A stretch of 38,842 nt of DNA from Thomasclavelia spiroformis (GCA_016901755.1 JACJKV010000025.1:1-38842), one strand, 5' to 3'. Positions 1 to 9,188 are shown, numbered from the stretch's first letter. The notes: a model not told the origin generated them from the letters alone. A program made the numbers and translations.

Positions 1-116
1 ATAACAATCCAGAAAAGGCGCTGTGTGATGGACCACAGTCACTGAAGCCAGAAAAATTTGAACAGGTGATGAACAGTCTTCAAGCGATTGCTAAAGCCGT
101 AGGTAAAGATATTTAG
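1..116 (+). CDS. aroF: DAHP synthase, C-terminal end only
   Basis: The open frame entering from the left edge ends at TAG 114-116. Its last 37 residues include NPEKALCDGPQSL followed by a helical tail ending AVGKDI. This matches the C-terminal end of the AroAG/KDOP-type 3-deoxy-7-phosphoheptulonate synthases (typical NPEKALSDGPQSL), the first enzyme of the shikimate pathway. One usual Ser is Cys here. Everything upstream lies outside the window, so active-site residues and any fused chorismate-mutase domain cannot be judged. The family call rests on one short but characteristic motif. Confidence 0.75.
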   Translation, partial: NNPEKALCDGPQSLKPEKFEQVMNSLQAIAKAVGKDI

Positions 117-146
117 ATGGTCAAAACGGACTTTATTTCTAAAATA

Positions 147-175
147 TTGACAATTAGGAATAAATATACTATGAT
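147..175 (+). promoter_or_regulatory. sigma-A type promoter of the CNNM/CBS gene
   Basis: TTGACA at 147-152, a 17-base spacer, and TATGAT at 170-175. It lies 37 bases upstream of the GTG start at 212 and is followed by an AAAAGGAG ribosome-binding site at 193-200. Confidence 0.75.
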
Positions 176-211
176 ACATTCAATAATATTTTAAAAGGAG
201 AATTGTATAAA

Positions 212-1501
212 GTGGACCCGACCGAGATTACGAATATCATTTTATTAATTATATTAATTGCCTTATCTTCGCTGTTTTCATGCAGTGAAACTGCATTTTT
301 ATCGGTTAACAAGATCAAGATAAGAAATATGGCAGAAGAAGGAAGCAAAAAAGCTAAAACGATTGAGAAAATGCTGAATAACAGCGATCATCTGTTTAGT
401 GCTATCCTGGTAGGAAATAATATTGTTAATATTGGGGCTTCATCATTGTCAACCGCCACGATCATGTCGATATTTGGCGATGGAGCAGAAATTATTGCGT
501 ATGCAACTGGGATCATGACTTTGCTGATATTGATTTTTGGCGAAATTACTCCAAAATCGCTGGCAACTAAAAATGCTGATAGTCTGGCTCTTACGCTGAC
601 ACCTTTTGTAAAATTTACTTATGTCGTAGCGACTCCAGTTGTTTTGTTTTTAAATATCATTACGGGGTTTTTCATTCGTTTGTTAGGTGGCGATAAGACT
701 AGTGGGCCAACTTTAACTGAAGAAGAATTAAAAACTATAGTGACCGTGGGTCACGAAGAAGGTGTCATTGAAAAAGAAGAAAAAGAAATGATTCATAATG
801 TTTTTGAATTTGGTGAAACTGAAATCAAAGAAATTATGACACCTCGTATTCATGTGGAAAGTTTGCCTAGCGACTGTACTTATGATGAACTGATGGATAT
901 TTATCATCAGGGACGTTTTTCCAGATATCCGGTTCATGATGAATCGTTTGATGAAATAATAGGTGTATTAAATGTTAAAGATCTGTTGTTTTATGATATC
1001 GATCGTGATCATTTTGATGTAAAAGATTATATGCGTGATACTTTTGTAGTTTATGAATTCAATCAGGTTAATGATGTTTTCGCTTCTATGCGAAAGGAAC
1101 ATGCGACCTTGGCAATCGTTTTAGATGAGTATGGAGTCATGAGTGGAATCGTAACTTTTGAAGATATCGTTGAAGAAATCGTTGGTGAAATTGATGATGA
1201 ATATGATGACAATGATTATTCGGTCATCAAGATCAATGATCATGAATTCCTGGTTGATGGCAGTCTGAATTTAAATGAAGTTAATGATGAATTGGGTACT
1301 CATTTTGAATCAGAGGATTTTGAATCGATTGGCGGCCTGGTATTAGGAGAATTCTCAGGTGTACCAAAAGTCAATGATCGTATTCATTTTGCTAATACAA
1401 CGATTATCATCTGCAAAATGCATAAAAATAGAATAGAGCAGTTAAGAATTCTTATTAAAGAAGAAAAAGAGAAAGAAGATGAAGAGGGAAAACATCATTG
1501 A
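212..1501 (+). CDS. CNNM/CBS-domain membrane protein (HlyC/CorC family)
   Basis: A 429-residue protein with an N-terminal CNNM (DUF21) domain of about four hydrophobic segments, roughly residues 5-160. A pair of CBS domains (about 195-320) follows the family motif EIMTPR, and a C-terminal CorC_HlyC domain spans about 345-420. Family members are linked to Mg2+ or Co2+ transport or homeostasis, and many are misnamed hemolysins. I chose GTG 212 because the GGAG at 197-200 is 11 bases upstream; the in-frame TTG at 203 is too close to the site. The acidic stretch around residues 328-337 and the lysine/glutamate-rich tail look normal. The last codons form one arm of a hairpin leading into the next gene. 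The family is secure; the transported ion is not known. Confidence 0.88.
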   Translation: MDPTEITNIILLIILIALSSLFSCSETAFLSVNKIKIRNMAEEGSKKAKTIEKMLNNSDHLFSAILVGNNIVNIGASSLSTATIMSIFGDGAEIIAYATGIMTLLILIFGEITPKSLATKNADSLALTLTPFVKFTYVVATPVVLFLNIITGFFIRLLGGDKTSGPTLTEEELKTIVTVGHEEGVIEKEEKEMIHNVFEFGETEIKEIMTPRIHVESLPSDCTYDELMDIYHQGRFSRYPVHDESFDEIIGVLNVKDLLFYDIDRDHFDVKDYMRDTFVVYEFNQVNDVFASMRKEHATLAIVLDEYGVMSGIVTFEDIVEEIVGEIDDEYDDNDYSVIKINDHEFLVDGSLNLNEVNDELGTHFESEDFESIGGLVLGEFSGVPKVNDRIHFANTTIIICKMHKNRIEQLRILIKEEKEKEDEEGKHH

Positions 1502-1517
1502 TGCTTTTCCTCTTTTG
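1482..1517 (+). terminator. hairpin across the gene junction, possible terminator or attenuator
   Basis: A stem of about 15 bp (1482-1496 with 1500-1514) includes one G.T pair and one A.C mismatch, with a very tight loop at the TGA stop of the upstream gene. It is followed by TTTT. It ends two bases before the GGAGG ribosome-binding site of the next gene, so it could limit read-through or affect that site's accessibility. Confidence 0.5.
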
Positions 1518-1527
1518 TGGAGGAACT

Positions 1528-2838
1528 ATGAAAAAAATAGTAGAAATCAAAAAATTAGGAATTAATGGTGAAGGAATAGGCTATGTTAACAGAAAAGTCT
1601 GCTTTATCAAAGGAGCTTTAGTAGGTGAAAAGGTAGAAGCTGACATCCAACAGGTTAATAATAAGAATTTTTATATTGGACAGTTATTAAAAATAATCAA
1701 ACCTTCTTCTCATCGTGTCAAAAGCTGCTGTTATCAGCATGAAGTTTGTCAGGGATGTCAATTATTACATCTTGCTTATCCCAAACAGCTTGAACATAAA
1801 AAAGCTTTGATTCAGGAGTCAATTCAAAAATATACCGATATCGATTTATCTTATGTAAAAGTTCATGATGTTATCGGTATGAATCAGCGTGAACATTATC
1901 AGATGTGTGCAGATTTACCTATTGTGGAATTTCAAAATAGAGTTACATTTGGAATATATCAGCGTGAAAGCAAATATCTCACGGTTATGACAGGCTGTAT
2001 GAAACATCATCCTTTGATTAATGAGACACTATTGAAATTAGAAAAAATTTTTACTGAACATAAATGCAAAACTTATAATGATAAATTTAAAAAGGGATTA
2101 AGATTTATCAAGATACGCGTTATTGCCAATCAGGTTCATTTAGTTATTATTACGGGGCAGGATGGATTAAAAGAGGAAGTCATTTCTGAGATAAAACAAA
2201 TAGATCTGGTGAAAAGTCTTTTTATGTCGATAAATACTTCTCGATATCAGGATTTTGAAGATCAGGGCTATAAAAAACTTTTCGGTAATACAAAAAACAA
2301 TTATGTTTATGATGGAAAAAAATACCTGATTTCAGTAAAATCGGATATTCCAGCTAATCAGGAAGCTTTTATGGTTATCAATAAAGTAATCAGAAATATG
2401 GTTAAAGACAGTAAAAAAATCATTTCACTTTACAGTCAGTTAGGTATCATGGAAGTGTTACTGGATCAGGAAGTAGTAGCCTTTGATGAAAAGAAGGATC
2501 ATGTAGAAGATGCCAGCTATAATGCCAGAGCTTTAGGCAATGATCATGTCAAATTTGTCTATGGTCCAGTGGATAAAAAAGTGATTCCATTTGCGAAAAA
2601 GAAGATCTATGATACATATATCATTCGTAATGAAAAAAATGGTATTTCTAAATCAATAAAAGAAACTTTACATTTAGCCAAAGCGCAAACAATTATATAT
2701 GTTGGTATCAACCCAAGTACAATGGCTAAGGATCTGCAGGATTTATCAAAATATTATCAGGTAAGTGAAATTAAGCCGATTGACAGTCATTTGTATCAGT
2801 CTTATGTTACAACGGTTATTAAACTAGTAAGAAAATAG
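1528..2838 (+). CDS. TrmA/RlmD-family protein lacking the methyltransferase active site
   Basis: A 436-residue protein that aligns along its full length with RNA m5U methyltransferases. It has an N-terminal TRAM domain (about 1-60), then a cluster of cysteines (C67/C68, C74, C77, C157) spaced like the 4Fe-4S ligands of RlmD/RumA, then a degenerate Rossmann domain. The catalytic positions are all changed. SAM motif DLYCGxG is LYSQLG (301-306). DPPR is RNEK (367-370). The nucleophile motif SCNP is GINP (393-396). The C-terminal general-base Glu is Thr428. The flanking family residues (NPSTMAKDL, the C-terminal PID) remain readable. ATG 1528 follows GGAGG at 1519-1523. The frame is intact, so it is not an obvious pseudogene. 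RNA binding or Fe-S sensing is inference; methyltransferase activity is unlikely. Confidence 0.85.
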   Translation: MKKIVEIKKLGINGEGIGYVNRKVCFIKGALVGEKVEADIQQVNNKNFYIGQLLKIIKPSSHRVKSCCYQHEVCQGCQLLHLAYPKQLEHKKALIQESIQKYTDIDLSYVKVHDVIGMNQREHYQMCADLPIVEFQNRVTFGIYQRESKYLTVMTGCMKHHPLINETLLKLEKIFTEHKCKTYNDKFKKGLRFIKIRVIANQVHLVIITGQDGLKEEVISEIKQIDLVKSLFMSINTSRYQDFEDQGYKKLFGNTKNNYVYDGKKYLISVKSDIPANQEAFMVINKVIRNMVKDSKKIISLYSQLGIMEVLLDQEVVAFDEKKDHVEDASYNARALGNDHVKFVYGPVDKKVIPFAKKKIYDTYIIRNEKNGISKSIKETLHLAKAQTIIYVGINPSTMAKDLQDLSKYYQVSEIKPIDSHLYQSYVTTVIKLVRK

Positions 2839-2852
2839 GGAGGAATAGATCA

Positions 2853-3098
2853 ATGGAAATTAATTTTACACCACGAGGAGTTTGTTCGAAAAAAATTCAT
2901 GTAGAAGTTGAAGACGGAATCATTCAAAATGTTATTTTCTATGGTGGCTGTCATGGTAATACGCAAGGAGTTGCTGCCTTAGCTAAAGGCATGAAAGTTG
3001 AAGATGTCATTGCAAGACTGAAAGATATCAGATGTGGAATGAAACCAACCAGCTGTCCTGCACAATTGGCAAAATGTTTAGAAGAATGCTCTCAGTAG
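2853..3098 (+). CDS. TSCPD-domain protein
   Basis: An 81-residue protein of the small TSCPD family (TIGR03905-like). It has the typical opening INFTPRGVCS, the middle FYGGCHGNTQG and the C-terminal GMKPTSCPAQL. The signature Asp of TSCPD is Ala here. It has cysteines at the family positions. Similar domains occur fused to some class II ribonucleotide reductases, but the stand-alone protein has no agreed function. A strong GGGAGGA site sits upstream of ATG 2853. Only 14 bases separate it from the RlmD-like gene, so the two are probably co-transcribed; a terminator overlaps its stop codon. Confidence 0.82.
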   Translation: MEINFTPRGVCSKKIHVEVEDGIIQNVIFYGGCHGNTQGVAALAKGMKVEDVIARLKDIRCGMKPTSCPAQLAKCLEECSQ

Positions 3099-3113
3099 AG
3101 TGTTCTTTTTTTT
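3082..3113 (+). terminator. intrinsic terminator overlapping the TSCPD stop codon
   Basis: An 11-bp stem (3082-3092 with 3097-3107, two G.T pairs), loop CAGT, then a T run to 3113. The TAG stop (3096-3098) lies at the loop/stem border. Confidence 0.8.
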
Positions 3114-3142
3114 ATTTGTTCATAAAATGTAATGGTGATAGG

Positions 3143-3448
3143 ATGTTATTACAAATAAAAAAAATACAATTACTTACAGGCATCTGTCTGCTGTTGCAGA
3201 TTGTTTTATCAGGATATTATATACCATTTCATTTGATTGCTGTGTTTCTATCAGTAATGATCATCTTATGGCAAAGAAAATTTCGGGTATTACAGATTCA
3301 GTATCATTATTATGTGATTTATCTTTATTTTTTTCGTCTATGTATTCTTTTGGTTCTGTGTTTTGATTTATTAGAATTAATATATATTCTTGCAGTTATT
3401 TACGTAGGAATGATGCTGGTACTGATATCCTGTAAAACATTTTTATAA
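3143..3448 (+). CDS. small membrane protein of unknown function
   Basis: A 101-residue, very hydrophobic protein with three to four likely membrane segments, at about residues 8-30, 32-45, 57-77 and 79-98. ATG 3143 is chosen because GGTGAT lies just upstream and earlier in-frame starts fall inside the TSCPD gene and its terminator. I recognise no family motif. It sits between a terminator and the dnaE promoter, so it may be transcribed by read-through. Base composition matches the neighbours. Coding status is probable but rests on frame length and the ribosome-binding site. Confidence 0.5.
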   Translation: MLLQIKKIQLLTGICLLLQIVLSGYYIPFHLIAVFLSVMIILWQRKFRVLQIQYHYYVIYLYFFRLCILLVLCFDLLELIYILAVIYVGMMLVLISCKTFL

Positions 3449-3458
3449 AACTTTTATT

Positions 3459-3480
3459 AACCATGGTTTTAGCGTATAAT
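3459..3480 (+). promoter_or_regulatory. probable dnaE promoter with a palindrome in the spacer
   Basis: TATAAT at 3475-3480 lies 20 bases upstream of the dnaE start. The perfect 10-bp palindrome AACCATGGTT at 3459-3468 falls in the spacer. No good -35 box is visible (best TTTTAT). Confidence 0.45.
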
Positions 3481-3500
3481 AATTGAAAAAGGTGGTGAAT

Positions 3501-6500
3501 ATGATGATTGGAGAATTAAATGTTTATAGCTGTTACAGTTTTCAAAACAGTACAATTTTAATTGATAAATTGTGTGCCCGTGCTAAAGAACTGAAACTTG
3601 AAGCTTTAGCCCTGACTGATGAAGATAATATGTTTGGAGCTATGGAATTTTCACAGGCCTGTCATAAATATGGCATCAAGCCGATTTTTGGTATGCAGGC
3701 AAGTGTTTCTGTCGAAAATGAAGTTTATCCTTTTTTACTGCTTAGTATTGATCAGACTGGATATCATGATCTGATGAAAATATGCAGTGAAATTAATCTT
3801 AGTGAAAGCCATGCGATTGAACTGGAACATTTAAGCACGTATAAAGACCATCTTTTTATTTTATCGGGCTGTAAAGAAGGGCTGATTGAAAGACTGGTCT
3901 TAAAAGAAATGGAATCACAGGCCCTGAAATATTTGGAACAGTTTAAAAAGCTTTTTGGAAAAAACTATTATATTTGTATTCAGAATCATCACCTGAAATT
4001 GCAGCAGCATCTTAACGAAAGACTGCAGGCTTTAGCAACACTGGCTCATATCAAGGTATGTGCATCTAATTCAGTGCGCTATCTTGATAAAAAAGATGCA
4101 TTGACACTTGATTTGCTGCAGGCAAGCAAAAAAGGACTAAAACTTGACATCAATTATCAGCCAGTAACAAATCAGATGTATCTTAAAGCGGGATATGAAA
4201 TGTCATTGCTCTTTCCAAAAGAAATTATAGAAAATACTAATGAGATCATTCGTCGCTGTCATGTTACCATTGATACTCATCAGATGCATCTGCCAAAATA
4301 TCCGTTGTCTGTACAGGCGACCAGCCAGCAGTATTTGCGAGAATTATGTATTGTTGGACTCAAAAAAAGATTTAAAGGAATGGATGTACCGCAAGATTAT
4401 ATTCAAAGACTGAAAAAAGAACTTGAAGTTATTCATAAAATGGGATTTGATGATTATTTTCTGATAGTTTTTGATTATGTCAGATATGCTAAAAATCATC
4501 ATATTCTGGTAGGACCTGGCAGGGGTTCGGCAGCCGGCAGTCTGGTTAGCTATGTTTTAGGAATAACTAATGTTGATCCACTTAAATATAATCTTTTTTT
4601 TGAAAGATTTCTTAATGAAGAAAGAATATCTATGCCCGATATTGATATAGATTTTCAGGATGATCGCAGGGATGAAGTGGTTGAATATGTAACGAATAAA
4701 TATGGACAGCGCCATGCTGGACAGATCGTCACGTTTTCGACTTATGGTCCTAAAGTTGCTTTAAAAGATTTAGGTAAAGTAGTTTCGGTACCTTTGCCTA
4801 AACTGGAACTTTTAACGAAATATATTCCTACGGGAAAAAACAAAAAGACAGTTCAGGAAGTTTATCAGACTTCTTATGCTTTTTGTCATATGATTGATCA
4901 GGAACCAGCTTTAAAGAGAATTTTACCAGCAATATCTGTCGTTGAACATTTGCCACGTAATATTTCGATGCATGCAGCAGGAGTAGTTCTGTCCAGTGAT
5001 CCTTTGATAGATGTTGTTCCTTTGACCAAAGGTCCAAATCATCATCTTCTGACGCAGTATTCTAAAGATTATATTGAAACTGTTGGCTTACTGAAAATGG
5101 ATTTTTTAGGTTTGAAAAATCTGACGATCATTGCTCATATTTTAAAAAGTATACAGCATCATCAGAAAATAGAACTGAAATTGAATGATCTGGATTATTG
5201 TGATAAAAAGACTTTTGATATGATATCACGTGGTGATACGCTTGGTGTCTTTCAGCTGGAATCTCCGGGAATGAAGAATCTGTTAAGACAGATGAAACCT
5301 CATTGTCTAGAAGATATCATTGATGCAATTGCTTTATTTCGTCCTGGTCCAATGAATGAAATATCTCATTTTATTGCCAGAAGATTTAAAAAAGAAAAAA
5401 TTGAATATCCTTTGCCCGAATTAAAGAATATTCTGGAGTCGACCAATGGGGTTTTTATATATCAGGAGCAAATTATGCAGGTTGCACAGGTGATTGCAGG
5501 ATTTTCGCTGTCTAAGGCTGATGTTTTAAGAAAAGCTATGTCTAAAAAAACAGCCAGTCTAATGGCAGAAATGAAAAATGATTTTATTGATGGTGCGGTC
5601 GCTAAAGGATACCGCAAAGATATTGCAATACATATTTTTGAACTGATTGAAAGGTTTGCAGATTATGGCTTTAATAAATCACATTCGGTTGCATATGGTA
5701 TCGTGGCTTATCAGCTGGCTTATCTGAAAGCTAATTATCCTCTAGCTTTTTATAGTGCGGTATTAACTAATGAGCAGGGCAGTGACAAAAATAAAGCCAA
5801 TTATATGAGCGAAGCTAGAAAATACGGTATTAAAATTCTTTTGCCATCTGTAAATTTTTCTACTGACCGATTTGAAGTAGAAAATGGCCATATCAGATAT
5901 TCACTGCTTGGGATTAAAAATGTTGGTATGGCAGGATGTAAAGCAATTCTAAATCAAAGACAGGAAGGTGGATCATTTAAGGATCTTTATGATTTTGTAT
6001 CTAGAATGGATGACAGCAGACTAAATACAAAAATGATGGAGAGTTTGACTGATGCTGGTGCCTTTGATGAATTTGGTATTAATCGAGCAACGATTAAAGC
6101 GAATCTGACTAAAATTATGGAATATGCAGATTTGAAAAATAAAATTGGAATTGATGAGCCACCTATCCTTGATCATGTTAATGATCATAAAATGACAAAG
6201 CTGGAGTCAGAAAAAAATGTTTTAGGTGTTTACCTGTCTAAACATCCAATTGTTTACGTTAAACAGCGATTAAAGCAATCTGTTATTCCAGCTGCAGCCT
6301 TAAATCAATATGTTAATCAAAGGGTAACGGTTGTATTACAGCTTTCGCGTGTCAGACCAATTATTGATAAAAAAGGTAATGAAATGTGTTTTATCGAAGG
6401 TTATGATGAAACAGGAAATATTGAAGGTGTTGTTTTTTCGTTTGCATATCAGAAAGCAAAACTGGTACTGCAAAGAGGAAAAATAGTTTATATTGAAGGG

Positions 6501-6560
6501 AAAATTGAATATAGAGATAAATTATCTTTGATCGTTAATACTGTCAAAGATATAAATTAA
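3501..6560 (+). CDS. dnaE: DNA polymerase III alpha subunit, DnaE type
   Basis: A 1019-residue C-family polymerase. An N-terminal PHP-like domain (about 1-200) is followed by the palm with GPGRGSAAGS (from 338) and PDIDIDF carrying the catalytic Asp380 and Asp382. Next come the fingers with GVFQLESPGM, a helix-hairpin-helix region, and a C-terminal OB fold (about 930-1015). In Bacillus-like Firmicutes DnaE works beside PolC, extending primers at the fork. The PHP metal motifs are degraded: HLHxHS reads ELNVYS and LTDHGN reads LTDEDN, so PHP-linked proofreading is not expected. ATG 3501 (or 3504) follows GGTGG at 3491-3495; an upstream TTG at 3483 precedes the site and is rejected. It is shorter than the roughly 1100-residue Bacillus protein. 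It opens the replication/repair cluster. Confidence 0.95.
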   Translation: MMIGELNVYSCYSFQNSTILIDKLCARAKELKLEALALTDEDNMFGAMEFSQACHKYGIKPIFGMQASVSVENEVYPFLLLSIDQTGYHDLMKICSEINLSESHAIELEHLSTYKDHLFILSGCKEGLIERLVLKEMESQALKYLEQFKKLFGKNYYICIQNHHLKLQQHLNERLQALATLAHIKVCASNSVRYLDKKDALTLDLLQASKKGLKLDINYQPVTNQMYLKAGYEMSLLFPKEIIENTNEIIRRCHVTIDTHQMHLPKYPLSVQATSQQYLRELCIVGLKKRFKGMDVPQDYIQRLKKELEVIHKMGFDDYFLIVFDYVRYAKNHHILVGPGRGSAAGSLVSYVLGITNVDPLKYNLFFERFLNEERISMPDIDIDFQDDRRDEVVEYVTNKYGQRHAGQIVTFSTYGPKVALKDLGKVVSVPLPKLELLTKYIPTGKNKKTVQEVYQTSYAFCHMIDQEPALKRILPAISVVEHLPRNISMHAAGVVLSSDPLIDVVPLTKGPNHHLLTQYSKDYIETVGLLKMDFLGLKNLTIIAHILKSIQHHQKIELKLNDLDYCDKKTFDMISRGDTLGVFQLESPGMKNLLRQMKPHCLEDIIDAIALFRPGPMNEISHFIARRFKKEKIEYPLPELKNILESTNGVFIYQEQIMQVAQVIAGFSLSKADVLRKAMSKKTASLMAEMKNDFIDGAVAKGYRKDIAIHIFELIERFADYGFNKSHSVAYGIVAYQLAYLKANYPLAFYSAVLTNEQGSDKNKANYMSEARKYGIKILLPSVNFSTDRFEVENGHIRYSLLGIKNVGMAGCKAILNQRQEGGSFKDLYDFVSRMDDSRLNTKMMESLTDAGAFDEFGINRATIKANLTKIMEYADLKNKIGIDEPPILDHVNDHKMTKLESEKNVLGVYLSKHPIVYVKQRLKQSVIPAAALNQYVNQRVTVVLQLSRVRPIIDKKGNEMCFIEGYDETGNIEGVVFSFAYQKAKLVLQRGKIVYIEGKIEYRDKLSLIVNTVKDIN

Positions 6561-6570
6561 GAGGTAGTAA

Positions 6571-9180
6571 ATGGAAAAAATAGTCGTTATTGATGGAAAT
6601 TTTTGGCTGTTTAGCTGTTATTATGCTACAGCAGCTATGGGAAATTTAATGGTTAATAAAGATGGTGTTCCCACTAATGCGGTTTATGGATTTGCAAATA
6701 GACTGGAACATCTGCTTAAACAGAATCCTGAATATCTGGTAGTAGCCTTTGATGCAAAGGGAAAAACATTTAGAAGTGAACTGCTGGAAGAGTATAAAGG
6801 AACCAGAAAAGAAACACCATCGGAACTGATTTGTCAGTTTTCGATGGTAAGAGAATATTTGGAGGCACATGATATTCCTTATATTGAATTAGAAGGTTTT
6901 GAAGGTGATGACGTCATTGGAACGATTTCTAAAAAAGCATCACAAAATCATATGTCAGTAGGAATTTATACTAATGATAAGGATATGATGCAGCTGATTG
7001 ATGAAAATATCGTTCAGTATAAAAAACCACAAAAATCAAATGATTATGAAATCATTACATTAGATTCATTTTATGATAAATATCAGCTTCAACCTGATCA
7101 GATGCGAGATCTGTTGGGTCTCATGGGAGATAGTGCGGATAATATTCCTGGTATTCCCGGTATAGGTGAAAAAACTGCACTCAAACTGCTTTATCAATAT
7201 GGTACAGTGGAAAATATTAAAGAACATATGAACGAAATTAAAGGTAAAATGGGAGAAAAAGTCAGAAATAATATAGATCTGGGCTTATTGTCTAAAAAAA
7301 TAGCTACTATTGTAACGGATGCTCCTATTGAATTGAACCTGGATGCCTGGAAATATAACGGGTATGACTATGATAAACTGGCTTCATTTTATCGCCGTTA
7401 TGATATGAATTCATTATTGAAACGAATGAGTGTTCAAAAAGATCAGCCATCATCGTCACAACTGGAATATCAGATCGTTGATCATTTACCAGAAATAAAA
7501 AAGGCAAGTACACTGGTGGTAGGAGTCTATGATACAAATTATCATAAATCACCTGTTTTGGGATTTGCTGTATATAATGACAGTCAGGCTTATTATATAA
7601 CTGTGGAAAAGGCGTTGACTGATGCTGGATTTTTAGATTTTTTAAAGGATCAGAGTATTGAAAAATATGGCTATGATATCAAAAAATGTATTAATGCCTG
7701 TCGCTGGCATGGTTTGGAAGTTAATGGATATGTATTTGATTTGCAGTTGGCAGCCTATATTCTAAATCCTTCGTTAAAAGATGAAATGAAAATCGTCTGT
7801 GACTATTTTCAGTATTATGATGTGATGTATGACGAGGAGGTATTTGGCAAAGGAGCAAAAAAACATATTCCTGAAATCGATGTTTTAGCAAAACATTATC
7901 TGACACAGGCTAAAGCTGTTTATGAACTTAAAGATAAGGTATGTGAAAAACTGATACATGATCAGCAATACGAACTGTTTAAAGATGTTGAGATGCCAGT
8001 TGCGTTTATTTTAAGTGATATGGAATTCCAGGGAGCTAAGGTCGATCAGACAGTGTTAAAACAGCTGGAAACAGATTTTCGCCAGCAAATTGAGGAACTG
8101 GAAAAAGAAATTTATGCATTGGCTCATAAGGAATTCAATATTTCTTCGACAAAACAGTTAGGTGAAGTCCTGTTTGAAGATTTACAGCTGCCTCATGCGA
8201 AAAAGACGAAGACAGGATATTCTACTGCAGTTGATGTTTTGAATAAACTGATCAATGTTCATCCTATTATATCAAAAATTTTGAGTTATCGTACATTGAC
8301 GAAACTGTATTCAACATATATCGTTGGTTTGCAGGATCAGGTTTTCGTTGATGGTAAAATTCATACGATTTATAATCAGGCATTGACGCAAACTGGACGT
8401 TTATCTTCAACAGATCCTAATTTGCAGAATATTCCAGTTAAATCAAATGAGGGAAAAATGATCAGAAAAGCATTTGTTCCTGAATATGATTATCTGGTGT
8501 CTTTTGATTATTCACAGATTGAATTAAGAGTTCTGGCTCATCTGGCTCAGGTCAAAAGTCTTATTCAGGCTTTTAATGAAGATAAAGATATTCACGCACA
8601 TACTGCCAGTGTCGTTTTTGGTGTTACCGAAAATGAGGTCACACCATTGATGAGAAGAAATGCCAAAGCAGTCAATTTTGGAATTATTTACGGAATGTCT
8701 GATTTTGGATTATCTGAACAGCTAGGAGTCAGTGTAAAAGAAGCCAAAGATTTTATTGAAAAGTATTTCCAGCAATATCAGGAAATTAAAACTTATATGA
8801 ACCAATGTATTGCCTTTGGTAAAGAAAATGGCTATGTGGCAACTGTTTTAAATCGTAAAAGATATATTCCGGAAATAAATGAAAAAAATCGTATGCGCCA
8901 GGAATTTGGCAAAAGACTGGCTATGAATTCTCCAATCCAGGGATCTGCTGCTGATATCATTAAACTGGCTATGATCAAGGTAGATCGTCTTTTAAAAGAA
9001 AACAGACTGAAATCAAAAATGATCTTACAGGTGCATGATGAACTGATTTTTGATGTCTATAAAGAAGAATTGACTACAGTAATGGAACTTGTTAAAAAAG
9101 GTATGGAAGAAGCTTACCAGCTGTCAGTTGAATTAAAGGCTGATGGCGGTTATGCTAAAAACTGGTATGAATTAAAGTAG
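6571..9180 (+). CDS. polA: DNA polymerase I
   Basis: An 869-residue protein with three regions. The N-terminal 5'-3' exonuclease/flap domain has FEGDDVIGT and the helix-hairpin-helix GDSADNIPGIPGIGEKTA. The middle DEDD 3'-5' exonuclease fold has lost its metal-binding acids (the usual FDTET segment reads GVYDTN), as in Bacillus Pol I. The C-terminal polymerase has motif A DYSQIELR (Asp646), motif B RRNAKAVNFGIIYG and motif C HDE (822-824). It removes RNA primers and fills gaps in replication and repair. It starts 10 bases after dnaE with GAGGT upstream and is followed directly by mutM, so the genes likely share a transcript. Confidence 0.97.
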   Translation: MEKIVVIDGNFWLFSCYYATAAMGNLMVNKDGVPTNAVYGFANRLEHLLKQNPEYLVVAFDAKGKTFRSELLEEYKGTRKETPSELICQFSMVREYLEAHDIPYIELEGFEGDDVIGTISKKASQNHMSVGIYTNDKDMMQLIDENIVQYKKPQKSNDYEIITLDSFYDKYQLQPDQMRDLLGLMGDSADNIPGIPGIGEKTALKLLYQYGTVENIKEHMNEIKGKMGEKVRNNIDLGLLSKKIATIVTDAPIELNLDAWKYNGYDYDKLASFYRRYDMNSLLKRMSVQKDQPSSSQLEYQIVDHLPEIKKASTLVVGVYDTNYHKSPVLGFAVYNDSQAYYITVEKALTDAGFLDFLKDQSIEKYGYDIKKCINACRWHGLEVNGYVFDLQLAAYILNPSLKDEMKIVCDYFQYYDVMYDEEVFGKGAKKHIPEIDVLAKHYLTQAKAVYELKDKVCEKLIHDQQYELFKDVEMPVAFILSDMEFQGAKVDQTVLKQLETDFRQQIEELEKEIYALAHKEFNISSTKQLGEVLFEDLQLPHAKKTKTGYSTAVDVLNKLINVHPIISKILSYRTLTKLYSTYIVGLQDQVFVDGKIHTIYNQALTQTGRLSSTDPNLQNIPVKSNEGKMIRKAFVPEYDYLVSFDYSQIELRVLAHLAQVKSLIQAFNEDKDIHAHTASVVFGVTENEVTPLMRRNAKAVNFGIIYGMSDFGLSEQLGVSVKEAKDFIEKYFQQYQEIKTYMNQCIAFGKENGYVATVLNRKRYIPEINEKNRMRQEFGKRLAMNSPIQGSAADIIKLAMIKVDRLLKENRLKSKMILQVHDELIFDVYKEELTTVMELVKKGMEEAYQLSVELKADGGYAKNWYELK

Positions 9181-9188
9181 GTGATAAT

